DNA of 64,000 bases from Helicobacter sp. MIT 05-5293 (GTDB lineage: Bacteria > Campylobacterota > Campylobacteria > Campylobacterales > Helicobacteraceae). Location: the NCBI RefSeq assembly GCF_000765665.2, contig NZ_JROZ02000001.1, positions 744,001 through 808,000 on the forward strand, written 5' to 3'. A program made the position numbers and the translations under genes. The notes below the pieces were generated by a model that saw only the letters and a program-made list of their open reading frames with translations, made no database searches and had not been told where the DNA came from. Position 1 is the first letter of the stretch, and each line of letters begins with the position of its first letter. This document shows, one piece after another, positions 52,795 through 62,126 of the stretch.

Positions 52795-53868
52795 TCAAGG
52801 CGTAATTGTATCCATAATGCTTGCCACTTCACGCAAACGCTCTTTATCAAAATGCGTATAGATACGGCTTGTATTAAGATTGGCATGTCCTAAGGCTTCT
52901 TGCACCATAATAAGATCGTGTTTTTTTTGATAAAGCAAGGTCGCAAAAGAATGTCGGAGCATATGCGCGCCATTTTTTTCTTTCCTAATACCTGCTTCCA
53001 ATAGAATCTTCTCTACATTTTGGTAAATATAACTTTGCGTGAGTGCTTCACCCTTAGAATTACAAAAAAGCAAATCGTATTGAGGCGAAAGACTTGAGCG
53101 TTGAGTGAGCCATGATTGGAGTAGGGTATCGATATGGAATCGCCGTATCATCACCACGCGTGGCTTATTGCCTTTACCTCGAATCTGCAAAAGATAACAA
53201 TCTTGTGAGGGTAAAATATCTTTAAGGTGAAGATTCAAAGCCTCACTCACACGAATGCCGGTATAAACAATCAGTTTGATAATCAATTTGTTGCGTGAGG
53301 CGATTTTTGGGCTAAGTTTGGCATTATCAATTGCGCTAAGAAAAGATTCTAACTCTTTTTCATTCAAAAACGCTGGGAGTTTTTGACCACTTTTACCTTG
53401 CAAAGCATTGATTTTCAGAGTGATATTATAAACATACGAAGTGCCATTTGTTTCATTTTGCTTATCGATATAACCAAAAAATCCAATCAGGGCGATGCGA
53501 TAATTTTTCTTGCTCGCAATCGCAAGTGAGCTTGTCTCAACGCTCAAAAAGTCATTGAGAATCTCTTCATCAATCTCTTCCATTTTTTGAATCGGCAATT
53601 GCTTTAGATAGGCATAAAGCTTAATAAGAGGTGTGGTGTAGGTGTTAATCCCAATCAACCCCGCTTTCCGTGCGTTTTTACAAATACGCTCTAAATGCGC
53701 AATATTCATATCTTGCATTGTATTAAGTTCATTGATCGCATTAAGAATGGTGTTTTTGTCATTAACTTGATGATTAGATAAAGTCGTGAGTTTATAACGC
53801 ATAAAACGCGTGATCCAAAATAACAGATTAGATTCGAAATCGCTTTTGAGATTAAGCGCGTATTTCAT
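52795..53868 (-). CDS. xerH: XerH chromosome-dimer-resolving tyrosine recombinase
   Basis: 357 residues. Catalytic set: Arg206 (TGIRVSEAL), Lys232 (GKGNKPR), His302 and Arg305 (HMLRHSFAT), His328 (GHANL) and Tyr337 (SRIYTHF). Campylobacterota use a single recombinase, XerH, acting with FtsK at difH instead of XerC/XerD. The difH-like site lies about 100 bases upstream of its start, as expected for the XerH/difH arrangement. Longer N-terminal arm than XerC/D, as is usual for this family. Confidence 0.93.
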   Translation of the reverse strand: MKYALNLKSDFESNLLFWITRFMRYKLTTLSNHQVNDKNTILNAINELNTMQDMNIAHLERICKNARKAGLIGINTYTTPLIKLYAYLKQLPIQKMEEIDEEILNDFLSVETSSLAIASKKNYRIALIGFFGYIDKQNETNGTSYVYNITLKINALQGKSGQKLPAFLNEKELESFLSAIDNAKLSPKIASRNKLIIKLIVYTGIRVSEALNLHLKDILPSQDCYLLQIRGKGNKPRVVMIRRFHIDTLLQSWLTQRSSLSPQYDLLFCNSKGEALTQSYIYQNVEKILLEAGIRKEKNGAHMLRHSFATLLYQKKHDLIMVQEALGHANLNTSRIYTHFDKERLREVASIMDTITP

Positions 53869-53964
53869 TGAAAATATCCTTTAAGTTTCTAAGATTCTAA
53901 AAATTTTATTATATCGAAAAACGCTTTATTATTATGCGTTTGTATTAGGGGGTTTATATATAAT

Positions 53965-53991
53965 AGTTTGAAAAGTGCAGTTTTCATAACT
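53965..53991. other. difH-like chromosome dimer resolution site
   Basis: Reverse complement: AGTTATGAAAACTGCACTTT followed by TCAAACT. It matches my memory of the epsilonproteobacterial difH consensus in full: two imperfect 10-11 bp arms (AGTTATGAAAA and AGTTTGAAAA, inverted) around GTGCAG. It lies 97 bases upstream of xerH, in the 314-base gap 53869-54182, which otherwise holds one hairpin. Confidence 0.85.
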
Positions 53992-54136
53992 AAATATTCT
54001 TATGATTGTGCGGCTACATCAATCAAATGTTTCCTTTAAATAGAATATATTCAAAGATGAGTGATTATAACTTTTTGGCAAGGAGATTATAACATAAACC
54101 TTAGAATAAATGATGCGGAGGATTAAAGCTTTTGGC

Positions 54137-54163
54137 ATCTATGTGCTATAAAAGCACATAGAT
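54137..54163. terminator. 11-bp perfect hairpin between dif and the lipoprotein gene
   Basis: ATCTATGTGCT and AGCACATAGAT surround the loop ATAAA, 20 bases downstream of the leftward lipoprotein gene. It lacks a U-tract in that direction but is the only candidate terminator there. Confidence 0.5.
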
Positions 54164-54182
54164 TAAGGTAGGTTTGCCTCAT

Positions 54183-54602
54183 TTATTTTGGATCAAACTT
54201 TAGCGTTTCTTCAGCAAATGCTTTTTTCTCACTTCTAGATAAGCCATTCTCAAGAATTACTTTGCAATAAAAATGGTTATTTTCTTTGCTTGTTTCTGCC
54301 CATTTATAATTAAATGTGCTAAGTTTTTCATTTTTCTTTGCGTCAAATTCTCGTAATTGATTAAGAACTTTTTCTTTCCTAAGAATCACTTGTTCAGTCG
54401 ACTCATCTACATCTACATCATTATAGCCCTTATAGACGATTTTATTCTTGATGTAGAAATCCTTGCAATTCGGTGCGTATTTTTTAGCATTTTCTCCGAT
54501 TTTTGTATCTGACACCATTCCAGCAATCCCTACTACACTGCTACAAGCAGACAATAAAACTAGTATACTTGCACTAAAGGCTACTATCCCAACTTTTCTC
54601 AT
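54183..54602 (-). CDS. Small lipoprotein of unknown function
   Basis: 139 residues. Signal peptide with lipobox LLSAC (VGIVAFSASILVLLSACSSVVG). The mature part has three more cysteines besides the lipid-anchored one counted by eye (NCKDF and FYCKV are clear) and is charged. A middle region EQVILRKEKVLNQLREF is helical. AAGGAG precedes the ATG. No family recognised. Confidence 0.7.
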   Translation of the reverse strand: MRKVGIVAFSASILVLLSACSSVVGIAGMVSDTKIGENAKKYAPNCKDFYIKNKIVYKGYNDVDVDESTEQVILRKEKVLNQLREFDAKKNEKLSTFNYKWAETSKENNHFYCKVILENGLSRSEKKAFAEETLKFDPK

Positions 54603-54688
54603 TTTAACTCCTTTGTATTTTTAAAATTAACCAATCTTAAATTATAACTCAAAAACTCATAATAAGCTCCTGTAACTTAAGATTAGTT

Positions 54689-54829
54689 TCAGCCTGGGGG
54701 GGGGGAGGGGAGTAATATCTTTTTATTAGCTTTCTTATTAGATACCACATCATCAGCAAGATTTTCCGCCGGATTGATAATATCGCCAAACAAATCTTTT
54801 TGTATTTGTGGTTCATCAATAGATTCCAC
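54689..54829 (-). CDS. Short ORF ending in a phase-variable C tract (gene remnant or switch)
   Basis: 46 residues from GTG 54829, supported by AAGGGGGAG six bases upstream; a longer GTG frame from 54877 lacks a site. The product is acidic at the start (ESIDEPQIQKDLFGD) and ends KKILLPSPPPG as it crosses a C10 tract. Adding or removing one base changes only the last 7-16 residues before another stop (the 9-C frame reads PQAETNLKLQELIMSF). It may be the 5' stub of a larger contingency gene whose body was deleted. No family recognised. Confidence 0.35.
   Translation of the reverse strand: MESIDEPQIQKDLFGDIINPAENLADDVVSNKKANKKILLPSPPPG
54696..54705. repeat. G10 homopolymer tract
   Basis: Ten G bases followed by A and four more G, within the end of a short leftward ORF (C10 on its coding strand). 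Length typical of contingency tracts in Helicobacter. Confidence 0.85.
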
Positions 54830-55092
54830 TTGCTTCTCCCCCTTTTTAACTTTCCTTGAAAAACTATATTTTAACACAAAAATGGGCTAATTTTCTAATT
54901 ATTTAATATAATAATAAATGAAAGTTAATTTAATACTTAATAATACATTTTTTCGCAATCTATCCTTTTAATAAATCTTACACTAACCTATTTCAAGTAA
55001 ATACAAGACTTCTAAAACAAATTTATAAAAACAAAATTAAAATGGTGTTTTGAGCTCAAAAAGCCCTAAAATTGGCTGATGCTGATTTAAAA

Positions 55093-56310
55093 TCATTCAT
55101 GTCTTAAGGCATCAATGGGATTAAGCTTAGAAGCCCTTGAAGCAGGTAAATATCCAAAAAGCACACCGATAAAGGCTGAAAATAAAAACGCGACAATAGC
55201 CGTAGGAATATCGAAAATAAAGGGAATTTGCATAGAAATACTAAGAATCCACGAAGCAAAAAATGCCCATATAATCCCAATAATGCCTCCAAATGAGCTT
55301 AAAGTAATAGATTCAATCAGAAATTGCAACAACACTTCGCTTTGTAATGCTCCAATCGCCATACGAGTGCCGATTTCGCGTGTGCGCTCTGTAACCGACA
55401 CAAGCATAATATTCATAATACCAATACCACCCACAATCAAACTCACACTTGCTATAAGGCTTAGAAGCACGGTGATTCGTTTTGTCGTGGAAGTGAGCGT
55501 TTCAGCAATTTGCTTTGTATCCATAATCTCAAAAGAATCCCTATCACCGCTACGCACATTACGCACTTGTCTCAAAGCTTGCGTGAGGATTGGCACAACT
55601 TCGTCAGAATCTACATTTTCTTTGATACGAATCATCAAGCGATTAATTGAATTAAGTGTCGCACTCCGTGAAACCGAGCGTGAAAAAGCTTTCATAGGAA
55701 GCAAAATCACATCATCTTGATCATTACCCATACCGCCTTGCCCTTTAGATTCTAGAATCCCGATACATTCACATACGATGTTGCTTAAGCGGATTTTTTT
55801 ACCCAAAGGATTTTCATCAAGAAAAAGATTCTTTCGCACCGATTCACCAATCATACAGACATTGCTGCCTACGCGATATTCACTTTCTTCAAATCCCCTA
55901 CCCGCTAAGGTGTCCCATTGAGTAACGATAAAAAAATCAGGCGTTACACCTTGTGCTTGAGTGCTTGTATTTTGAGCTTTGTATTGCAAAAGGACGGAAG
56001 TTTGTGAAATTGGAGCGAGAGCTTCGATATATCCAGTCATCAAAGCAGAGAGTGTTTGAACTTCTTGCATATTGAAATTGCGTCTTAGATTTGATCCACT
56101 TGGATTCATAACACGCGCAGGGAAAACAAGTAAAAGATTGCTCCCTAATGACGAAATATTATCGCTAATCATTTTTGTTGTGCCATTACCAAAGCTAATC
56201 ATCACGACCACAGCACCCACACCAATAATCACACCTAACATTGTCAAAAATGCGCGCAAAAAATTGCGTTTAATCTGCCTTATAGCTAATACAAAGGCAT
56301 TCCATATCAT
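55093..56310 (-). CDS. MacB-type ABC transporter permease (FtsX family)
   Basis: 405 residues. An N-terminal helix (NFLRAFLTMLGVIIGVGAVVVMISFG) is followed by a large periplasmic domain. Three C-terminal helices complete the FtsX fold: LLSLIASVSLIVGGIGIMNIMLVSVTERTREIGTRMAIGA, then two more. This is the permease half of MacB, separate here from its ATPase. It overlaps the ATPase gene by 4 bases. Works with the upstream adaptor and outer-membrane channel as a tripartite efflux pump; substrate unknown (macrolides, peptides or lipoproteins in relatives). Confidence 0.9.
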   Translation of the reverse strand: MIWNAFVLAIRQIKRNFLRAFLTMLGVIIGVGAVVVMISFGNGTTKMISDNISSLGSNLLLVFPARVMNPSGSNLRRNFNMQEVQTLSALMTGYIEALAPISQTSVLLQYKAQNTSTQAQGVTPDFFIVTQWDTLAGRGFEESEYRVGSNVCMIGESVRKNLFLDENPLGKKIRLSNIVCECIGILESKGQGGMGNDQDDVILLPMKAFSRSVSRSATLNSINRLMIRIKENVDSDEVVPILTQALRQVRNVRSGDRDSFEIMDTKQIAETLTSTTKRITVLLSLIASVSLIVGGIGIMNIMLVSVTERTREIGTRMAIGALQSEVLLQFLIESITLSSFGGIIGIIWAFFASWILSISMQIPFIFDIPTAIVAFLFSAFIGVLFGYLPASRASKLNPIDALRHE

Positions 56311-57017
56311 TCCTCACCCCCTAACGAAGGATTAGCAGAATCACTTCGCAAATTCCCGTCTAAAAAATGCAATTCCCTACTCGCATATTTTGCCATATCC
56401 GGCTCATGTGTTACCATAAGAATCGTAATACCTGATGTTTTGTTCAAATCTTGAAGAATCTCCATAATCTCAACACTTCGTTTTGTATCAAGATTCCCCG
56501 TAGGTTCGTCTGCTAATAAAAACAAAGGCTCTGAAGCAATCGCCCTAGCAATCGCCACGCGTTGCTGCTGCCCACCACTAAGTTTCGCACTTGTATGACT
56601 AGCCCAATCTTTCAAGCCTACTTTATCTAGGGCTTGTAATGCGATTTCTTCTCGCTCGTGTTTTTTCATACCTCGATACATTAGAGGCAACTCAACATTT
56701 TCTAAGGCAGTCGTGCGTGCTAAGAGATTAAACCCTTGAAAAATAAAGCCTATATAATTACGTCTAAGCAATGCGCGTTGATTCTGTGTAAGCTTAAAAA
56801 CATCAACCCCGCAGAAAAGATACTCCCCACTACTCCCTACATCAAGTGTGCCTAAAATATTAGCAAGGCTTGATTTTCCCGATCCGCTTGGACCCATTAA
56901 GGCGACAAATTCACCCTTAGAAATCGCTAGATTCACACCTTTGAGTGCTTCAAAAGCACTTTCACCCTTACCATAGGTTTTACGGACATCTTTTAAAAGA
57001 ATAAATTGTTCTTCCAT
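56307..57017 (-). CDS. MacB-type ABC transporter ATP-binding protein
   Basis: 236 residues. Walker [10 protein letters not shown] near residue 41, signature [16 protein letters not shown], Walker [16 protein letters not shown], switch MVTHE. The LolD/MacB group feature [20 protein letters not shown] is present. It lies between adaptor and permease genes (3-base gap and 4-base overlap). In E. coli this domain is fused to the permease as MacB. Confidence 0.93.
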   Translation of the reverse strand: MEEQFILLKDVRKTYGKGESAFEALKGVNLAISKGEFVALMGPSGSGKSSLANILGTLDVGSSGEYLFCGVDVFKLTQNQRALLRRNYIGFIFQGFNLLARTTALENVELPLMYRGMKKHEREEIALQALDKVGLKDWASHTSAKLSGGQQQRVAIARAIASEPLFLLADEPTGNLDTKRSVEIMEILQDLNKTSGITILMVTHEPDMAKYASRELHFLDGNLRSDSANPSLGGEE

Positions 57018-57020
57018 AGA

Positions 57021-58313
57021 TTATCCATTAATCTGCACGCCGGTAATGACTTCAGTATTTTCATCAATGCCATTGAGAATCTGTGTCATTGTCCCATCGG
57101 TGATACCCACTTCCACATCGACTGCTTGAGCCACTCCGTCTTTGAGAATCCATAATGTGCCTTTTTTGATTTCTTTTTCTTTCGTGTTAAAACGCGCTCT
57201 TGGTGGGCGAGGAGCAGAGGCAGTAAACATTGAAGCAACACTCGAAGAGGATTTCTTTTGGTTGTTTCTTTGCAAGGTTTTATTAAGGTCAAAGTATAAT
57301 GCCGCATTTGGCACGAGCAAAGCATCTTTAGCTTGTGCAATCACAATATCAGCTGTCGCACTCATATCGGGACGAAGAAGCAAGGATTTGTTATCCACAT
57401 CCATTTTAGCAATATAACTTACAATATCTGTCGAAGAGCTTGAGCTTGATGAACTCGAACTATCGCCTGATCCAAAATTCACACGATCGACTTTAGCACG
57501 GAATGTTTTGTCGGGATAAGCATCAACGGTGAAAGTTACATCTTGTCCTTCCTTGACTTTGCCTATATCAGCCTCTGAAATATTCGCTTTCAGCTGCATT
57601 TCTTCAAGATTCTCGGCGATTTCAAAAAGTGTGGGAGCTTGAAAACTTGCCGCGACACTCTGCCCTACTTCAACACTTCGCGTCAAAACAACTCCGTCAA
57701 TGGACGATACAATTTGAGAGTTTTTAAGGTCAATTTTTGAGCTTTGAATGTTTGTTTGTATTTCAAGAATCGATGCTCTTTTGATTTCCACATCAGAACG
57801 GGCTGTCGTATAAGCAGTTTTTGCATTTTGTAATTCCAAAAGTGAGGGAGAATCGCCATTAGTCGCTTCATAAAGTTTGCGTAATTGATCATAATTCCAT
57901 TTTTTATCGACTAGAGTTTGCTCACTTGCCTTAAGTTGAGCTTGAGCAGAGGCGAGTTGTGCCTCATATCGGGCGATTTGCTGATTAATCGTTTCGGGAT
58001 TAATGCGTGCAAGCACCTGCCCTTGCGTTACATGATCATTTTCTTCAACTAAGACTTCAAGCACAAGCCCGGAAATCACACTACCTATCTCTACTTTATT
58101 CATTGGAGAAAGCGAACCCGAAGCGGAAATAGTAGATTTTACATTACCCCTTTGCACTTTGGTGCTATCAAATTTAAGGCTCGGCTGATGAAAATAACTA
58201 AAATAAACAAATAACGCAATAATGAATATAATCACTACCACAAGGGCTATCAAGAGCCATTTTGGAAGCTTCAGTCTCGTTTTTTTAGGGTTAAGTGTCT
58301 GATAAAGATTCAT
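57021..58313 (-). CDS. MacA-type efflux periplasmic adaptor (HlyD family)
   Basis: 430 residues. N-terminal membrane helix (LLIALVVVIIFIIALFVYFSYF, residues ~21-42), VISGLVLEVLVEENDHVTQGQVLARINPE lipoyl half, a ~100-residue coiled coil (AQLASAQAQLKASEQTLVDKKW and on), the second lipoyl half IVSSIDGVVLTRSVEVGQSV, and a beta-barrel. A run of about ten serines (DSSSSSSSSSSTD, near residue 293) lies in the barrel region and is unusual. Bridges the ABC pump to the outer-membrane channel. Confidence 0.92.
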   Translation of the reverse strand: MNLYQTLNPKKTRLKLPKWLLIALVVVIIFIIALFVYFSYFHQPSLKFDSTKVQRGNVKSTISASGSLSPMNKVEIGSVISGLVLEVLVEENDHVTQGQVLARINPETINQQIARYEAQLASAQAQLKASEQTLVDKKWNYDQLRKLYEATNGDSPSLLELQNAKTAYTTARSDVEIKRASILEIQTNIQSSKIDLKNSQIVSSIDGVVLTRSVEVGQSVAASFQAPTLFEIAENLEEMQLKANISEADIGKVKEGQDVTFTVDAYPDKTFRAKVDRVNFGSGDSSSSSSSSSSTDIVSYIAKMDVDNKSLLLRPDMSATADIVIAQAKDALLVPNAALYFDLNKTLQRNNQKKSSSSVASMFTASAPRPPRARFNTKEKEIKKGTLWILKDGVAQAVDVEVGITDGTMTQILNGIDENTEVITGVQING

Positions 58314-59827
58314 TGTTTTTCTCCATTATCTTGAGATGATTTATTATCGTTTTCTTCCTTTAAGGGATTAACTTGGGAAACTTCTGTATTTGATATATAC
58401 AGATTCCCTCCGAAAGCTTTGAAAAGTGTGATGACAGCGAGAATCTCATTAGTTTTAGAAGTAAAAAATTGCGTTTGGAGATTCACAAAAGTATTTTCAT
58501 TAGTTAAAAAATCATTCTTATCCAGTAATCCATCTCTATTTTTGCGCTTATCACTTTCGTAGGCTTTCAATCCTACATCAAGCACGGAAGCATTATTTTC
58601 TGTCTGCCGTTTTTTAGAATCAATATCAAAAAGTGCATTTTCAATCTCTCCAAGTGCTGTATTTATAGTATTTTGAAGCGTATAGTAAGCCTCTTTGCTA
58701 AGCTCTTTTTGAATCAGATGATTTTGTCTCAATGAGGTGCGATTAAGCAACGGCGCGGTGATTGCATTGGCAATTTGAAAGACTAATGAACCCGCCCCAT
58801 TACTGCTATATAGAATCTCCCCTATCGAGCCATTAAAAGAAATTGTGGGGAATCTTGCCGCCTTTGCGTTGGTCTCTTTGTAAAGTTGAGAATGCAGTGC
58901 GTAAATGGTCGATTGAATATCTGGGCGTGAGAGCAAAACCTCGCTAGGCAAGGTATTTACATAGAATTCTTTGACAGAGGGCAAATCATATTGAGAATCC
59001 AAAAAATCAACCTTAGAATCTAGCTCATTTGCGCTGATATTTAGTAGTGTTAAAAGTGCGTTTTTATTTTGTTCGTAAGTATAAGAAAGCGTTTCGACAT
59101 TGTTGCGCTGATTGGTCGTGTTTGCGACAAGCCCGCGATAAGTGCTTACATCAATCAATCCTAAAGTGTGCTTTGAGCTATTAATTCTAAGAATCTCTTC
59201 ATGGTTTTGTAACATTGACTGGGCTGCCTTGAGGTTATAAGCATTCTCTCTTAAAGTAAAATACAATGTGCCTACTTCAGCTATGAGTGTAATTTGTGCG
59301 TATTGGAGGTTACTTTGTGCTTGAGCATAATCTTTTTTGCTAGATTGACGCAACGCATTGAGCTTGCCAAAAAGATCTAATTCCCAGCTTAAACTAGCAG
59401 TGGCATTGACAGAATTTGCACCGGGTTGCACACGGGTGCTTTCAGAAAGTGTGCGTCTATCAATATAGCTTGTATTGATGCCACCATTGATTGTAGGAAA
59501 CATATTTGCGGTGCTAATTTTGGCTTGGGCTTGGGCTTGTTTGATGCGCGAAGCCATTGCTAAGACATTTGTATTTTTTTCAAGAGCAATCTCCACAAGA
59601 CTATAAAGCATCTTGTCATCAATCAAATTTGTGAATTGTGAAAATGCTTCTATATCAGTTTGTGATGCTTTCTCTTGGAGGACGCTTGATTGAGCATTAC
59701 GAAAAGATTCTGGAATATGATTTAAAGAAGCAATCTCTTGCGTGTTTGGAATCTTGGTCGTGCAGCCTACTCCGCATAATACACTCACAAGACATAAACT
59801 CCAACCTTTGAAAACTCGGGGTATCAA
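58310..59827 (-). CDS. TolC/NodT-type outer-membrane efflux lipoprotein
   Basis: About 505 residues from TTG 59827, 5 nt after AAAGGA; the longer frame has no site. Lipobox LCGVGC. Two outer-membrane-efflux repeats: an alpha-barrel with AQAQAKISTANMFPTINGGIN and LSWELDLFGKLNALRQSSKKDYAQAQ, and the second with EVLLSRPDIQSTIYALHSQLYKETNAKAARFPTISFNGSIG. First gene of the four-gene efflux operon; overlaps the adaptor gene by 4 bases. Confidence 0.92.
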   Translation of the reverse strand: MIPRVFKGWSLCLVSVLCGVGCTTKIPNTQEIASLNHIPESFRNAQSSVLQEKASQTDIEAFSQFTNLIDDKMLYSLVEIALEKNTNVLAMASRIKQAQAQAKISTANMFPTINGGINTSYIDRRTLSESTRVQPGANSVNATASLSWELDLFGKLNALRQSSKKDYAQAQSNLQYAQITLIAEVGTLYFTLRENAYNLKAAQSMLQNHEEILRINSSKHTLGLIDVSTYRGLVANTTNQRNNVETLSYTYEQNKNALLTLLNISANELDSKVDFLDSQYDLPSVKEFYVNTLPSEVLLSRPDIQSTIYALHSQLYKETNAKAARFPTISFNGSIGEILYSSNGAGSLVFQIANAITAPLLNRTSLRQNHLIQKELSKEAYYTLQNTINTALGEIENALFDIDSKKRQTENNASVLDVGLKAYESDKRKNRDGLLDKNDFLTNENTFVNLQTQFFTSKTNEILAVITLFKAFGGNLYISNTEVSQVNPLKEENDNKSSQDNGEKQ

Positions 59828-59878
59828 TACTATCCTTTCAATAATAAAAATAAATCTTAAATTAAATGTCAAATATTA

Positions 59879-59893
59879 TTCACAATGTGTGAA
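59879..59893. promoter_or_regulatory. Palindrome between efflux and lipoprotein operons
   Basis: TTCACAATGTGTGAA is a 6+3+6 perfect inverted repeat in the 164-base divergent gap, 52 bases from the efflux operon start. A TetR-type repressor site is possible; no such regulator is in the window. Confidence 0.4.
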
Positions 59894-59991
59894 ACTAGAG
59901 TGAAATATATTTTAAGAAAAAATTAAAGCAGTTTATCTAATAATCATTGCTTTGTTTTAATTTTTGATGTATTTAAATCTTAAGGAAATTT

Positions 59992-61500
59992 GTGAAAGAT
60001 ATACTAAAAAGACCAATGAGAATCGCAAAATTCTCATTTTACCTTTGTCTTGAGGGGATACTTCTTGCTATTTTGATTTTATTCGTATTTACTGCTTGCT
60101 CGCACAAAAATACTTTGGATACTTTCAATAAATACTATTACGAAGAAGACACACATAAAGCATACAAATATGCAAAATCTCAAGCGGGTGATTCGGGCGA
60201 TGTATTATGGAATCTTCAGGCGGGTATCAGTGCATTTGAGATTCAAAATGAGGACGCTCACAATATCCTTGAACAAGGAGAAAATCTTTTTAGCAAATAC
60301 GAATCGCAAGGATTGCTCGGAGGATTTTTTGACAATACCGGAGCTGTGCTTATTAATGAAAATGTCAAAACATATCGAGGTAATATCTATGAAGGAGTGA
60401 TGTTTAACTACTATAAAGCCCTCAATGCAATGGCAAAGGGAGACTATGCCTTAGCAAGAGTGGAATTTAATCGTGCCAATGATCGCCAACGCAGAGCAAA
60501 AGACTACTTTAGAAAAGATATTCAAAAAGCTCTTGATGAACAAAAACAACAAAATGCCCAAGATGCAAATCTTAAAAATATTGATGTAAGTTCTTCTAGT
60601 AAATCTATATCTCCTATCTTGCACCAAAATTACTCTAACTTAAAAAATTTTAATGCCTATACAGGCTTTATTAATCCCTCTGTAAGTTATGTGTCGGCTT
60701 TATTTTTTATGTTAGAAAATGATTATAGTAAGGCAATGGATTTATACAAAGAATCTTATGGTATCAACAATGCTTCTGTTATTGTAAGTGATTTAGAAGT
60801 GCTCGAAAAGCGCAAATATGGCTACAATCAGTCAAAATATACATGGGTAATTATCGAGGAAGGACAAAGTGCGCAAAAAGTCGAAATTTCTCTTGATTTG
60901 CCTGCTTATCTTGTAAGTCATAATGTCTTACATGTTGGAATATCATTGCCAGAGCTTACTATGGGTCGCTTAAGTGCAAAAGATTATCGTGCTGTTTCTG
61001 CCAATAATCCCAGCATCATCTATCAAGCATCTGAAGTGAGTGATTTGGATCGCGTGATTGCTAATGAATTTGAAAAACAACTTCCATTTATCGTTACACG
61101 CGCAGTTTCATCGGCAGTTCTCAAATCCGTTACCCAATCCGTCTTGAGTGATAATTTTGGTATTTATGGAGCTTTGGCAGGAATGCTTTACTCAATTAGC
61201 ACAAATTCTGCTGATATTCGTATATCCACAGCTCTACCTAAAAGAACAATGGTGATGCAGATTGCCCATAAGCAAGAAGATGTGATTATTGAATCTGATG
61301 GGAAACAACTTTACCATTTGCATTTCTTAAAAGATTGTAATAAAGGGGAAAATGTAGAAAAATCCGACAAAAAAATAAAAGATAAGAAAAATTCTAAATA
61401 TTTCATTGTTTTATGTCAAAAAAATGATAATATCCTACACCTAAGGATAAAAAATAATAGCTCAAATTACCAAATTCTTAAAGGAGGTATAAGTGAATAA
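59992..61500 (+). CDS. COG3014-like lipoprotein with TPR-like region
   Basis: 502 residues. Signal segment ILLAILILFVFTAC (lipobox FTAC) after a basic N-terminus. The body is helical and TPR-like (FDNTGAVLINENVKTYRGNIYEGVMFNYYKALNAMAKGDY ALARVEFNRANDRQ in pattern). It then has a beta-rich C-terminal part (LPAYLVSHNVLHVGISLPEL). This matches the COG3014 family usually encoded beside LpoB and small lipoproteins. The start is GTG 59992 with AAGGAA four bases upstream. Overlaps the LpoB gene by 8 bases. Confidence 0.72.
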   Translation: MKDILKRPMRIAKFSFYLCLEGILLAILILFVFTACSHKNTLDTFNKYYYEEDTHKAYKYAKSQAGDSGDVLWNLQAGISAFEIQNEDAHNILEQGENLFSKYESQGLLGGFFDNTGAVLINENVKTYRGNIYEGVMFNYYKALNAMAKGDYALARVEFNRANDRQRRAKDYFRKDIQKALDEQKQQNAQDANLKNIDVSSSSKSISPILHQNYSNLKNFNAYTGFINPSVSYVSALFFMLENDYSKAMDLYKESYGINNASVIVSDLEVLEKRKYGYNQSKYTWVIIEEGQSAQKVEISLDLPAYLVSHNVLHVGISLPELTMGRLSAKDYRAVSANNPSIIYQASEVSDLDRVIANEFEKQLPFIVTRAVSSAVLKSVTQSVLSDNFGIYGALAGMLYSISTNSADIRISTALPKRTMVMQIAHKQEDVIIESDGKQLYHLHFLKDCNKGENVEKSDKKIKDKKNSKYFIVLCQKNDNILHLRIKNNSSNYQILKGGISE

Positions 61501-62098
61501 AAAAGTTTTATGTGGGGCAGTATGCAGTGCTTTATTATTAATCGGTTGCAGTAGCTCTCCTAAATATATTGATCCTGCGGATTCTAAAAGCTATACAAGT
61601 ATGGGGCTTGATTATCATGATGTCGAAAAAGCTGCAAGTGATAGTGTCCAATCTTTGCTTAAAAGTGCTTATGTCAAGAATCTTTCTCGTTTAAGCTCAC
61701 CTAAAGTCCTAATGATTTCAGATGTGATAAATGACACAATGCAAACCATTGATACTGATCAGCTTACACGCAAAGTAACTCGAGATATGCGCAATAGTGG
61801 AAAATTTGTCTTGACTCTTGCAATTGGAGCAAAAACAGACAAAAGTATTAAAAAAGCTCGCAATACCCGAGATGATGATGAATTTGACCAACATACGACA
61901 ATCGAAAAAGGCACACTCAAAGCTCCAGAATTATCTCTTTCAGGAAAGATTGTGCAGAAAAATACCAAAGTCGGCTCTAAGCAACGCACAGATTATTATT
62001 TTTTACTCACTCTTGTGAATCTAAAAGATGGTCTTGTCGTGTGGGACGATGAAGTCAATATCATTAAAGTTGGCTCAAATAAATCAGTCAGCTGGTAA
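61493..62098 (+). CDS. LpoB-like penicillin-binding protein activator
   Basis: 201 residues. Lipobox LLIGCSS. SKVLMISDVINDTMQTIDTDQLTRKVTRDMRNSGKF-like core (PKVLMISDVINDT, then RDMRNSGKFVLT), and LKAPELSLSGKIVQKNTKVG and RTDYYFLLTLVNLKDGLVVWDDE are LpoB family features. In E. coli LpoB reaches from the outer membrane to activate PBP1b. AAGGAGG precedes the ATG within the preceding gene. The role in this organism is inferred from family. Confidence 0.82.
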   Translation: MNKKVLCGAVCSALLLIGCSSSPKYIDPADSKSYTSMGLDYHDVEKAASDSVQSLLKSAYVKNLSRLSSPKVLMISDVINDTMQTIDTDQLTRKVTRDMRNSGKFVLTLAIGAKTDKSIKKARNTRDDDEFDQHTTIEKGTLKAPELSLSGKIVQKNTKVGSKQRTDYYFLLTLVNLKDGLVVWDDEVNIIKVGSNKSVSW

Positions 62099-62126
62099 TC
62101 TCAAATTTTATTTTAAGGAGTTCATA

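Noticed and set aside
52795-53868. Tyrosine recombinase as a sign of a prophage or integrative element
   Set aside because: It is XerH with a dif site next to it; no integrase partners, att repeats or phage genes surround it.
57450-57490. Poly-serine run in the efflux adaptor as a slippage repeat
   Set aside because: Serine codons are mixed (TCG, AGT, TCA, AGC, TCT), so there is no simple DNA repeat to slip.
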